Below, piece after piece: positions 1-9,266 of a stretch of DNA of 64,000 bases. A program made the position numbers and the translations under genes. Origin of the DNA: Clitopilus passeckerianus (taxonomy: Eukaryota; Basidiomycota; Agaricomycetes; Agaricales; Entolomataceae); assembly GCA_944990035.1 (NCBI GenBank), contig CALYLX010000008.1, positions 584,684-648,683 on the forward strand, in the 5' to 3' direction. Position 1 is the first letter of the stretch. Each line of letters starts with the position of its first letter. The notes beneath the pieces are model-generated. The model did no database searches. It saw nothing but the letters and a program-made list of their open reading frames with translations, and was not told the origin of the DNA.

Positions 1-70
1 AACTAGCTCAGTTGGTTAGAGCGTCGTGCTAATAACGCGAAGGTCTTGGGTTCGATCCCCACGTTGGCCA
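1..70 (+). tRNA. tRNA-Ile (anticodon AAU), 5' end cut by window edge
   Basis: The D arm (6-22), an anticodon stem TCGTG/CGCGA with the loop CTAATAA (anticodon AAT at 31-33), and the T arm with GGTTCGATCC are all present. The 3' acceptor strand GTTGGCC plus discriminator A ends at 70. The 5' acceptor strand should read GGCCAAC, and the window opens at its last three bases, so about four bases lie outside. No intron is seen. The A34 anticodon, read as inosine, decodes AUU/AUC/AUA isoleucine codons. Confidence 0.93.
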
Positions 71-412
71 TGCTGAATTGATATTTATATCTTTTTATTT
101 GTCAATCATAGCAAAAAATGGAAATTGGGTGCAAATGTTATGTTATCGTCGTGATCGAAATCGATAAGATCTGACATCATCCAAGGTCGCTGGTTCAATC
201 ATGAGGGCTCCATTGTTTACCCACTTCCATTCATTTGCTCAAGGCCAAGGTGACCCCGTCGATTGCCACAATATATAAACAGTGGATATCCCTTAGCGAC
301 AAGAATCTCAGAGTATTTGAACTTGGCCAGGTGCGTCGTCAGTCTGAGTTATGGCACAAAGACAACCTAAAGAACGACGTTTTTCCTTGCGGCTAAAAGC
401 TTATCATACAAT
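71..412. other. Intergenic, tRNA to mannose-6-phosphate isomerase
   Basis: No ORF of note. It contains the isomerase promoter, with a TATA-like ATATATAA at 271-278, and a pyrimidine-rich leader before the ATG at 413. Confidence 0.6.
271..278 (+). promoter_or_regulatory. TATA-like box of mannose-6-phosphate isomerase
   Basis: ATATATAA lies about 135 bp upstream of the ATG at 413. It is the only clear TATA-like element in this interval. Confidence 0.45.
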
Positions 413-2102
413 ATGACTGTTGGACGGGTATTCAAAGTTGCACCCACGACACAATCTTACGATTGGGGTAAGATTGGACTGGAAGCAAAGGTAGCCCAGT
501 TTGCGAACGAGTCGAAGCTCCCAGGGTTTCAACTGCAGAAAGAGAAGCCGTATGCTGAGGTGCGTCCTTTATCCGGAATTCGTACACAAGAGAAGACCGA
601 CGAGACCACGGAATTCAGTTATGGATGGGAACGCACCCGTCTGGACCATCGCGTCTCATAACCTCGGACTCTCAAGGCTCTTCACCATTGCAGGCCCTTA
701 CCTCGACCATCTCCTCGCTTTCCCTATCATCGGCACCTCTGCTATCTTCGCACCTGAAATCACATCCAGAACTAATCGGAGACAAAGTCCTCGACAAGTT
801 TAAAGATGATGGCGCGAAGGAGGGTAACCTGCCTTTCTTGTTTAAAGTCCTCAGTATCCAAAAGGCTCTGAGTATCCAAAGTCATCCTGACAAGGAAACA
901 GCTGTAAAGCTTCATAAAGAGCAACCTAATGTTTACAAAGGTACGTCCTCTCTTCTCTTGACAGTCGTTCCCCACTGAACTAGCCAAATAGACCCGAATC
1001 ACAAACCTGAGATGGCGCTTGCCCTCACGCCTTTCGACGCTCTTTGCGGCTTTCGTCCCCTCCCCTCCATCCAACATTTCCTCTCTACCACTCCCGAGCT
1101 AAGCGCCCTCATTCCGCCTTCGATCCTATCCCAATTCAAAGAAGTTGCCTCCAAAACCGAGCCTACACCCGAAGCTCAATCTCCTAACGCAACCAGGGGC
1201 GGACCCAAGGAGAAGAAAGCGCTCCGTGACCTGTTCGCAGCAGTCATGACCGCTACCGATGATCTCTGGAAAGAGCAGCTCGTAAATCTAGTGCGGAGGT
1301 ATAAGAGCCAGGAGATTAAGGATTTCTTGGATGCAGAAAAGACCGATGAGGATCAGGAGGTCAAGAAATGGGTGTTGAGGTTAAATGAACAGTTCCCTGG
1401 AGATATTGGGATCTTCTGCGTCTTTTTGTTGAACTTGGTGACCTTGAAGCCTGGAGAGGCTATCTTCCTGGGTGCTGGAGAGCCGCACGCGTATTTGAGT
1501 GGAGGTACGTTCAGTTCATCCGGTCCTGGGCAACACTTCGGTTCGGTTTGCCATTCAATTCGTGACGTCACGCGTTTTTCTTCGTTCTCTCCTGCTTTCA
1601 TGGCGCATATACCCATCTGCTCACTCACCTCCCTTCTCCCACAGAATGCATCGAATGCATGGCCAACTCTGATAACGTCATCCGCGCCGGGCTCACCCCC
1701 AAACTGCGTGACGTCCCCAACCTCATCTCAACATTAACCTACACTTCCGCACCACCGACCAACCAAATCGTACACACCACGCCTTTCCAAAATGGACCAG
1801 CAACCGGCGTTGGCAAGATCTCCACCTTGTACGACCCACCGATCCCGGAATTCTCGGTGGTAGAGGTGAAGTTCACGAGAGGCACTATGCAGTGGGAGAC
1901 GCATAAGCCTGTAGAAGGGCCGAGTTTGATCGTGGTTACGGAGGGGAAGGGTTATGTTAATTGGAAAGGTGAAGAGGGGAAGGAGGAGACGTTGCATGTT
2001 GGGACTGGGGATGTGTTCTTTGTTGGTGCTGGGATGGAGTTGCAATATAGTAATGGCGCCGAGGGAGATTTCGTGCTGTATAGGGCTTTTGTTGAGGCCT
2101 AA
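413..2102 (+). CDS. PMI40: Mannose-6-phosphate isomerase (type I)
   Basis: Cytosolic zinc enzyme that interconverts mannose-6-phosphate and fructose-6-phosphate and feeds GDP-mannose for glycosylation and cell wall. Exons 413-559, 619-940, 992-1504 and 1645-2102 join in frame to 479 aa, close to fungal PMI length. Family motifs are clear: APTTQSYDWG near the N terminus, LWMGTHPSGPS across the first junction, IQSHPDK (metal-site His), and GEPHAYLSGECIECMANSDN followed by RAGLTPKLRDV spanning the last junction. The cupin-like C-terminal half ends with TAA. All introns are GT-AG with consistent phases (0, 1, 1). The start is the first ATG after the promoter and matches the family N terminus. No anomaly seen. 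Confidence 0.95.
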
Positions 2103-2663
2103 ATTCAAAACTCGGATGTATTGTATCGTTTATATATCGAAATTATACTTGAAGTCTTCTGACCAACTCAATCACCTAGTAGCAGGTACCTGGGTTGGAA
2201 GGACGGGCAGACCCTTGCTAGGTGGACTCTCTGGGCAAGTTTCCTCAATTCCGAAGTCATGAGTTGAGCTCCTCTTTTACCACCTTTCTGTACTATCTGA
2301 TTCATGACAAAAAATATTCCATGCGACTCACTGTGACGAAAACTGCCGTCATAGCCCTGCTGGTCCAGGAAGCGGCTCAAATGCGTTAGTTAATGCGTTC
2401 AGGTTCCGTTGTCATCTATTGCCAGCATGGTAGATTGCAGAGTGCATCGCAAAACTATAATGGTGTTTGCTTGGGTTCGAATCCCGACGATGTATGTCGA
2501 TGTATGTCGATTAGGCCATGGGATGTTCTACTTTTTGGCAAGAGTTCATTTTTGGGGGCCCAAGTTCAGTCAAATTCTTTCTGTTGTCCATAAGGTAGAT
2601 TTGAAGTATTTTGCTGGCAACCGACTGGAGCCCAGGCGAGAGCCAGGCTCTGCTGGTGATTCA

Positions 2664-2701
2664 CCTTAAAGTTTAATTTAATTTAAAATTTAACTTAAAG
2701 G
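2664..2701. repeat. AT-rich imperfect palindrome
   Basis: The segment opens CCTTAAAG and closes CTTAAAGG, with almost pure A/T runs of TTTAA between. The two arms are reverse complements with a few mismatches. It sits next to a GC-rich palindrome, which makes a sharp base-composition switch. Function unknown; it could be a footprint of a small transposable element or a cruciform-prone spacer. Confidence 0.5.
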
Positions 2702-3152
2702 ACGCGTCGCGACGTGAGTGTCACGTCCCGTGGTTGCGTGTCACAACATTGACGGAACATTCGGTCACACATCTGGCCTGACTCCTTGTCTAACCTTTTC
2801 GAGTTGACCGTCCTTATTGACAGTTCTACGCCAGCAGAGCTCATGCAATGTTCACCAACACGCTCATCTATGACTAATAATAAAACACGCTTTTAAATTT
2901 CCAATTGTTGAGCTGTATGCTGGAAAATAGGCGTACCGAATCTGGAATGCAACAACGATTCTACTGGACCCACATCGGATACGGCAGGGCGCGCTAACCT
3001 TTTGTTCAAGACAATCACGATCTCGCTTTTGACAGGAACAAAGACCAATGGACTCTGATATTGTGCTCCTGCCAACTCCTCGATTCACACGAAGTCGGGC
3101 GTATTGTCTCCCAGCATTGTCTGCCAGCATGTCAACTCCACTGGCTTGTGGG

Positions 3153-3159
3153 TATAAAG
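3153..3159 (+). promoter_or_regulatory. TATA box of first CCCH gene
   Basis: TATAAAG about 95 bp upstream of the ATG at 3254, a plausible core promoter distance for a fungal gene. Confidence 0.5.
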
Positions 3160-3253
3160 CCGCGAATCGTGATGGAAAGGTCATCTACCTTCGGTCACGA
3201 CAGTATTTCCATCTTTGCACACTTCTACTCTGCTTCTTCTCGAACTCTGAACA

Positions 3254-5129
3254 ATGGCTTCTCATCCTGAAGAAACTGGCGCAGCTGGCTGCCCTTCATC
3301 ACACGAGACGTACAAATTTTGTTGTCCTTGTACATGTCCTCGCGCTCAAACGTCTTTCATTAGTGCGCTGTATGCTGATGATTTCAATGCCCGTGCCGAG
3401 GCTTTGGAGTATCAATTCGCAACGCTCCAGGATGCGTTGACGACTTTACGCTCGAGCATAACCAACTCGAGATTAAACACAATGACCTGATGAGAGCAAA
3501 GGCATCATCGGAGGATGCAAGTCGTGTATGTGTTCCCCGCCCTCCGAAGTTGGTCCGTGCTGAAGGCCCCTCGTAGGCAAACCGCATCGTCGTTCTTCTT
3601 GACGGAGACGGTGACGTGTTTTCAACAGAATTGATCCAACAAGGTCGCGAAGGTGGCTATGCGGCTGCAGAGCAGCTTAGAACCATCGTAGAAAGCCATT
3701 TCAATGCCGAATTCGGGTGCAGACATTATGAGATCTGGGTCAAACTCTTTTTGAACAAGCGTGGGCTCATGCGGGCACTGGGACGAATCAGTCCGCCATT
3801 GGGCGAAATTTTCGAAGCCTTCTTGCTTGCATTTGGACAAGCCCGAGAGCAGTTTATGGTTGTTGACGTAGGGAATATGAAGGAAGCGGCGGATGTAAAA
3901 TTGAGAGGTACGTTGAGTCAGATTACATCAGGAAGTAACAAACCTGACCTTCATGAGTTCAGCTCACCTGGAAGATGACCTAAAGAATCCTCGAACTTTC
4001 AAGGTCGTCTTTGGAGGTAAATACGCTTTAGCCCAGGTTTTAGTTCCCTTGCTCACCGCTTCTTTTCTTTCGCTAGGATGCCACGATAACGGTTACGCAC
4101 TTGTGCTCAGATCCCATATGACGAACGGCCATAGAGACAAACTAATCCTCCTGCAAACCTACGAACAAATGGGAGCCGGAATTGCGGAGCTGGGCCTCCC
4201 AATCATTCCGACCTCGAACCTGTTCTTGGCGGAGAAATTGGAGGCCATTATGCCGCCCAACTCTCCAAACTCACCCACCCATTTACTGACACGCGCCTCT
4301 CAAATGCCACTTCCGCTAACCCCCCAGTCCTTCCAATCCTTCACCTCCCCGTCCGACACGGCTTTCCTGCTCCCGACCTCGCCTGCGATTTCTATCCATG
4401 ATTCGTGGACGGATCCTGAGTCTACAATCGATGACTCGGGGGTCGAGCTGGCTCCGCTTGATGAACTTCCGGCACAAACGTTGACGCTGCCAGAAAGGCA
4501 CTCGCCTACGCTTCTTAACACACTTCCTTCATTGGGGGCGAAGACCGTTGCTGCAGGGTTAGCTGGGCCAAAGCCGACTGGTCTTATTTGGGTGAATCCT
4601 GATCAGGTATGTTGACTCCAAGTCCCAACATACGCATCGAAACTGATGTTTCTATTCGTCTAGACTCTTAAAGAGCGTAGGTTTACTCCTCTTTTCCCTT
4701 CACTAGCGGTGCCCGTTAACCTGGAAGGCTTTCAGAAATGCTCAAACCGCGGCCATGCATCCATCATTACTTGGATGAGCTTCAAGGCTGTAATCGTAGA
4801 AACTGCACTTTCGGTCATCACTATGACCTTACCCAGCTGCACCGACAGGAGCTTGCAGAAACCACGCCCTGTCCTCGTCGTAATAGAGGTACCCACGCTG
4901 ACAGTCCATTCAAAGTCCTGACACTCATTGTTGGCATCTAGGTGGAGATTGCCGTTTCGGGACTTCATGTGTCTACGCCCACGAATGCCCCAAATTTCAG
5001 TCGTGCCCAGCCCAAAGGGTAGGCAGATGTAGATTTGTCGGTGGTGAGCGGATTGATTGACTGGTTAATGCCTGGTTGACTGATCGAAAACCAGCAAACA
5101 TGCACGCGTCAGACATGCAATCCAATTGA
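3254..5129 (+). CDS. DUF7923-like / tandem CCCH zinc-finger protein, copy A (frame break)
   Basis: Exons 3254-3309, 3364-3525, 3577-3907, 3963-4016, 4077-4606, 4664-4676 (13 nt), 4736-4888, 4942-5043 and 5095-5129, giving about 478 aa. Order: short coiled coil, a globular domain with VVLLDGDG, LFLNKRGL, VDVGNMKEAAD and FGGCHDNGY, a Ser/Pro-rich linker, then CCCH fingers (C-x10-C-x4-C-x3-H and C-x8-C-x5-C-x3-H) and a third Cys/His knuckle near the C terminus. The family is known in fungi but not functionally assigned; the Asp-rich strand and GG-H-D-N-Y loop suggest a PIN/NYN-like nuclease fold (inference) next to RNA-binding fingers. Exon 2 carries a one-base frame break near 3445-3453: the coil is read in one frame and the conserved EHNQL segment in another, and no GT-AG intron repairs it. 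Downstream exons are intact. Either a recent lesion or a consensus error. Confidence 0.75.
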
Positions 5130-5909
5130 CGTCTGAACCGAGCAGGTTCTTTATGACTCGGAGTGACGCCAATACCGGTATCGGGCCCGTATTCTGGTGA
5201 AAAACCCTTGTCGAAACCTATTGCCCCTACATATAGTGTGTCACTGTGTCGTTTTGGCCACTATGCAACTTCTATCCCTCGGAGATGAACCTTCAGTACT
5301 CTATATTCTACTGCGCCGGAGCATACGTTGAAAAGTTGACGAGAGTTAGCTGACACTTTGGGCACGATGGAGCCACACCTCGTGTTCAAGCAGTAATAAC
5401 CACGACACGTTGCATCAAAGTACACCTACGTTCCTGGCGCTTGCAAAGTGTGATTCGATTACTCTTTCGGCGGTAAACTAGACTTTTTATTCAATTGTTG
5501 TCCTCCAAGCATTCCTTGCCCAGCCGGTCTTTTCCTGATCGCCCAAGCGGCGGCCTAACACTATTCTCAGGCCTTTCTTCTCTGGTGATTGGCCACGAAA
5601 GTCTGTGGAGATTCTGCCGGAACGGAGTCTTTGTGAAAGAGCATGGACCCACAGCATCACAACCCCACAACGTGTTAAGCCAAGTTAGGCGCTTCATTGG
5701 ATATTGGAAGCTATACACGCGCTGTGACAATTAGCAAAAGCTGTTGGTGTGAGCCGTTACTGGTACGGGCAGTGCAGAAAAGGCGCCTTCGACTGGTCAG
5801 CTGGGGTCCTCTACAGCTTTAAAAAGGGATGCTTTGAAAACGCCTTTTCACACCTATTTCCCTCTGCGTTCTACGCACAGGCGCCCAAGCAACAAAGTTC
5901 CCAGCAATA
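5130..5909. other. Intergenic between the CCCH paralogs
   Basis: 780 bp without a convincing gene. A TTTAAAAAG TATA-like element at 5818-5826 lies about 85 bp before the ATG of copy B. Confidence 0.5.
5818..5826 (+). promoter_or_regulatory. TATA-like element of second CCCH gene
   Basis: TTTAAAAAG followed by a pyrimidine-rich stretch, about 85 bp upstream of the ATG at 5910. Confidence 0.4.
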
Positions 5910-7836
5910 ATGGCTATCGACGGTGCCACAATGACATCCTCACCAATGTTACCACAAACGTATGAGACGTGATTCTAATTCCCCTCCCTTTCAAACCGCT
6001 CACCTAAGTCCTTGTCTAGCATATTGTTAGTCGATCAATTGAAAGGTATGACCAGCCCGTGTTCGCCCAGAATCTGTTACCTGATACTGGTCAAGGCAAT
6101 CTGAATATCTTTTTGGGAAAAGAGGCGGAGTATTTAAACCGTATCGAGTCCCTCGAAGCTGCCCTCAGACGAACCGAACGCGCGTGGGACAGCTTGGACA
6201 CTGAACATAACCAACTCAACAAACTATTCAACGAATTGAAGAAAGCGAAGGCTGATTTAGATACTTCGATCAAGGTAAGATACGCTTCCTCTCCGTATTT
6301 TTCTCCGTTCTCATCACGACAACGACAGGGATATCGAGTTGTCGTTCTCTTAGATGGCGACGGTACCATATTCCTACCCGAATTGATACAACGTGGAAGC
6401 CAAGGCGGCTATGATGCAGCGCAACTGCTATCCAGCATAATCACGGACTATCTAAAGAAGCGATTCGGAAACAATCCTTACCAATTATGGGTGAAACTAT
6501 TTCTAAACAAGCGGGGGCTTATGGATACGTTGGGGAGAACGGTGAACCAAGCGACCAAACACAACTTCGAGGATTTCCTCCTAGGGCTCAACCAAGCGTC
6601 CGACCGCTTCCTCATCGCCGACGTAGGAAATGTCAAGGAAGCGGCTGATTCTAAGATAAAGGGTACGTAACGTCCGATGAAGTGGAATGGCTTCAGTCTT
6701 ACTTGTCGGAACCCAGCTCACCTCGAAGACGACCTAAGGATACCTCAAACATATAAAGTCATTTTTGGAGGTACGGAAACTACAACTTCCGAAAACTTTG
6801 CTACTAGTACTCAGCATCTCGCCTCACAGGCTGCCACGACAATAGCTATGTCTCGGCACTCAGATCTCATATTACCGATCGATTCAAGGATAAATTAATT
6901 CTATTGCAAAGTTACAAGGAAATAGCAACTGGGTTGACAGGACTGGACTTACCAGTCATTCCTACGTCAAATCTCTTCATTCCTGAGAAGCTCGGGGCCC
7001 CACGCAATATCCCTAGCCCCGTCCTATCCCCTGCTAAGCCACCGGGTCTCAAGGCACCCCATACTCTTGTGAACCATTCCACCGCTGATCAAGCTCCATC
7101 GTCACCTACGGGATCCCAGGATTCTCAAGAATCCAAAACCGACTGGAGTACCGTTCCCTCGTTTCGCCACAAATCGAGCTCTAGCCAATCATCTCGCAGA
7201 GATCCTCAAATAGTCAATCGGACGAGCAACGAGGATCAAAAGTCGAAGCATGATAGTGCAGAGCCCGCTGCAGATGAAATTCGCGTGGATCCCAAGCGCG
7301 TAAGTCTACCTAATATTCATAAATGATGAGCTGTACGCAAATCTCATTCATATCTTTCAGACTCTAGCGGAACGTGAGTTCGCTTTTCCTGTCCCACCAA
7401 TCCGACCGAGCTGATAACTGTTGTAGAGAAACTCAAGGTTCCCCCCTGCAACCACCATTATTTGAATTCTACGGGCTGTAAGCATGGCTCCGAATGTCGC
7501 TACTTTCACGACTACGTCGGCCTGACCGCGGAACACTACAAAGAGCTTGAAGCTAATGCCAGAAAGAATCCGTGTCCGTTTGTGAACGACGGTAAGGAAA
7601 CTACTCTTTACTCCCCGGCATCTACCTAATTGCCCCATTGCAGGCAATACCTGCCCTTGGGATTCGTGTATCTATGGCCATTTCTGTCCTTCACTTCCTA
7701 AGTGCCCCTTCCAGAAGCAAGGAATATGCAAGTTCAAGGGAGGCGAGTCACACAATCAGTCGTTCGATGTTATCATACTAACTGAACAACAGCGGGAATG
7801 CACAAGGACCCTAACGCAAATGGCACGAAGCGCTAA
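5910..7836 (+). CDS. DUF7923-like / tandem CCCH zinc-finger protein, copy B (intact)
   Basis: Exons 5910-5959, 6031-6274, 6329-6662, 6717-6770, 6830-7299, 7361-7373 (13 nt), 7427-7591, 7644-7742 and 7793-7836 join to 490 aa with all phases consistent. The layout equals copy A exon for exon. Visible parts: coiled coil about residues 55-95 (LEAALRRTERAWDSLDTEHN), globular domain with VVVLLDGDG, KLFLNKRGL, IADVGNVKEAADSK and IFGGCHDNSY, a Ser-rich linker, then CCCH fingers C-x9-C-x5-C-x3-H and C-x8-C-x4-C-x3-H and a last Cys-x5-Cys-x7-Cys knuckle ending GMHKDPN. The last intron (7743-7792) has a GC donor (G|GCGAGT) and a perfect CTAAC branch site; copy A has GT at the same position. Likely an RNA-binding, possibly RNA-processing, protein; the function is inference. 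Confidence 0.85.
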
Positions 7837-8092
7837 GGAATCTTGTCGAGGGCAGAACGCCATACTGTCCCCACCCGGGTCTTTAGAAATCAAAAACAAT
7901 TCGCGTCTGCTGCAATATACGTTGACTCTGGGATGTCGCTTGAGTGACATAAAATAGACCTACTGCTATATGCTTTTTTCTCGCGATCTTCTTTCCAGAG
8001 GCCTCCTTCTGGTGCTTCTGAGTTTCTGTCACTTGTATGATTACTAGTATCTTGACATGTACTATGATATATGGCCCATCGTTCCTATGCAA

Positions 8093-8299
8093 TCATATCA
8101 TATGATAAGTTGAAATTAAAGTAATAGTTAAGCTTTCTTGGGACTTGGGACCTGCCGGCAGGGTCGTCGGCTCAAGGTCGAGGTTGACGTTTTCTCCTTC
8201 TTGCCGGAGTTCCAAACGACATTCGTTGTTCTCGACGTCCACCACACACTGCTCATTGGGAGGTCTACATTGCCCGAAGCTGGGGGAGAAAATGGGCAT
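8093..8299 (-). CDS. Orphan small ORF, unrecognised
   Basis: 68-aa minus-strand ORF with a Cys-containing acidic centre (CRPPNEQC, VENNECRLEL). A CCCCCAG just inside the ORF looks like a splice acceptor, so this could be the last exon of a longer gene with exons above 8300, but none could be joined convincingly. Function unknown. It may be chance. Confidence 0.2.
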   Translation of the reverse strand: MPIFSPSFGQCRPPNEQCVVDVENNECRLELRQEGENVNLDLEPTTLPAGPKSQESLTITLISTYHMI

Positions 8300-8597
8300 A
8301 AGTATAGCTCGACTAGGCGTCCCCTTGGCCCTTTATCTTGCTGATCCCCCCGCTTTCCCTTTGCTTTCCCTCTGCTTCGACGCGATAGTCCGAGTCAGAG
8401 CAAGTTTGTCGATGAATCAAGGATTCCCCTACTCAGAGCTGCCACAGGTTTAAGGGGACGGACTCGGCTCTCTGGACTTCTTCGACTACACAGTTAGCAG
8501 TTCGGAAATTCGTGACAGATTTCACAACCAGGTTTCCGCCCAAGAGCGTACCCAAATGACACCGGCCAAGGACGCGGTAATATCGTGTTGCTTCAAT

Positions 8598-8620
8598 TGA
8601 CGTCACGCGTCGCGACGCGT
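8598..8620. promoter_or_regulatory. CRE palindrome fused to 16-bp MluI/NruI palindrome
   Basis: TGACGTCA (ATF/CREB-type site, 8598-8605) shares its last A with ACGCGTCGCGACGCGT (8605-8620), a perfect palindrome with two ACGCGT (MCB-type) hexamers around TCGCGA. A near copy is at 2702-2715. It is not close to any start codon recognised here. Confidence 0.45.
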
Positions 8621-9200
8621 CTAGCGGCAGCCGGGTGATGGTCTTCGTCCAGTGTCGCTACCATGAACCTACCCGACGATTCTGAGAATTTTTTTGAAGA
8701 ATATACAGTCATTGTTCAGATGACGTACTCTGATCACGATGATATGGGAGATTGAGAACCTCACGGCAGCTGAGAGGACATTCTCGTGGCAGCCAGATGT
8801 CGGTCAAGACTGCCTTCAGATATTCTGTTGTAAGATACTCATGGTTCTGGGGCATTTGATATCGTAATATAGGCAATTTCCCACCGTTAGACTGCAGTGG
8901 ACAGTCGAAATCAACGCGCTAACTTCGCTTTGGACAGTGACACCGATTGTTTCTTCTTCATCCGCACTCACGCCGTGATATCATAGTTGCTACGGATGTC
9001 CCTGGACGGCTATATATGGCATCTGAAAGCACGTTCCCTCCTCTGTCTATAAATCTGGACTGCGCCATTGCTGGTCGGCGCTGAGGCGGTCCATAGGCGT
9101 CAAACATCGTGTCGATTCAGACTTCTGGGACCAAAGGATTATGCGATAAGGCGGGAACCTCGGTGGAAGTCTAAGCACCACTAGGAAACGACAGAAGTCA

Positions 9201-9208
9201 ATATAAAA
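9201..9208 (+). promoter_or_regulatory. TATA box of WSC-domain gene
   Basis: ATATAAAA, about 60 bp upstream of the ATG at 9267, the expected spacing for a fungal TATA promoter with a short leader. Confidence 0.6.
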
Positions 9209-9266
9209 GATGCGAAATGACCGTGTTACGACCATTTTCTCGCAGAATTTTACCTCACGACATTCA

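Larger units (their letters stand above)
2103..3253. other. Intergenic region with AT-rich palindrome and MluI-box palindrome
   Basis: No ORF here looks coding. 2664-2701 is an imperfect AT-rich inverted repeat built from TTTAA/TTAAA blocks. Directly after it is the palindromic motif ACGCGTCGCGACGT at 2702-2715. A tandem ATGTATGTCG pair lies near 2494-2513. The promoter of the next gene has TATAAAG at 3153-3159. Confidence 0.5.
7837..9266. other. Long intergenic region with CRE and MluI-box palindromes
   Basis: No gene can be assigned. A small minus-strand ORF (8093-8299) is listed separately. TGACGTCA (8598-8605) overlaps the 16-bp perfect palindrome ACGCGTCGCGACGCGT (8605-8620). The WSC gene promoter occupies the right end. 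Confidence 0.5.

Noticed and set aside
2466..2487. tRNA T-arm-like string TTGGGTTCGAATCCCGA
   Set aside because: The T stem pairs, but the anticodon arm, D arm and acceptor stem that should precede it do not form. Not a tRNA; at most a fragment.
3048..3440. 130-aa ORF overlapping the CCCH copy A start
   Set aside because: Different frame from the conserved exons, crosses the TATA box, no domain.
3436..3456. A 21-nt GT-AG segment that might be an intron in CCCH copy A
   Set aside because: Too short for splicing and, being a multiple of three, would not repair the frame break.
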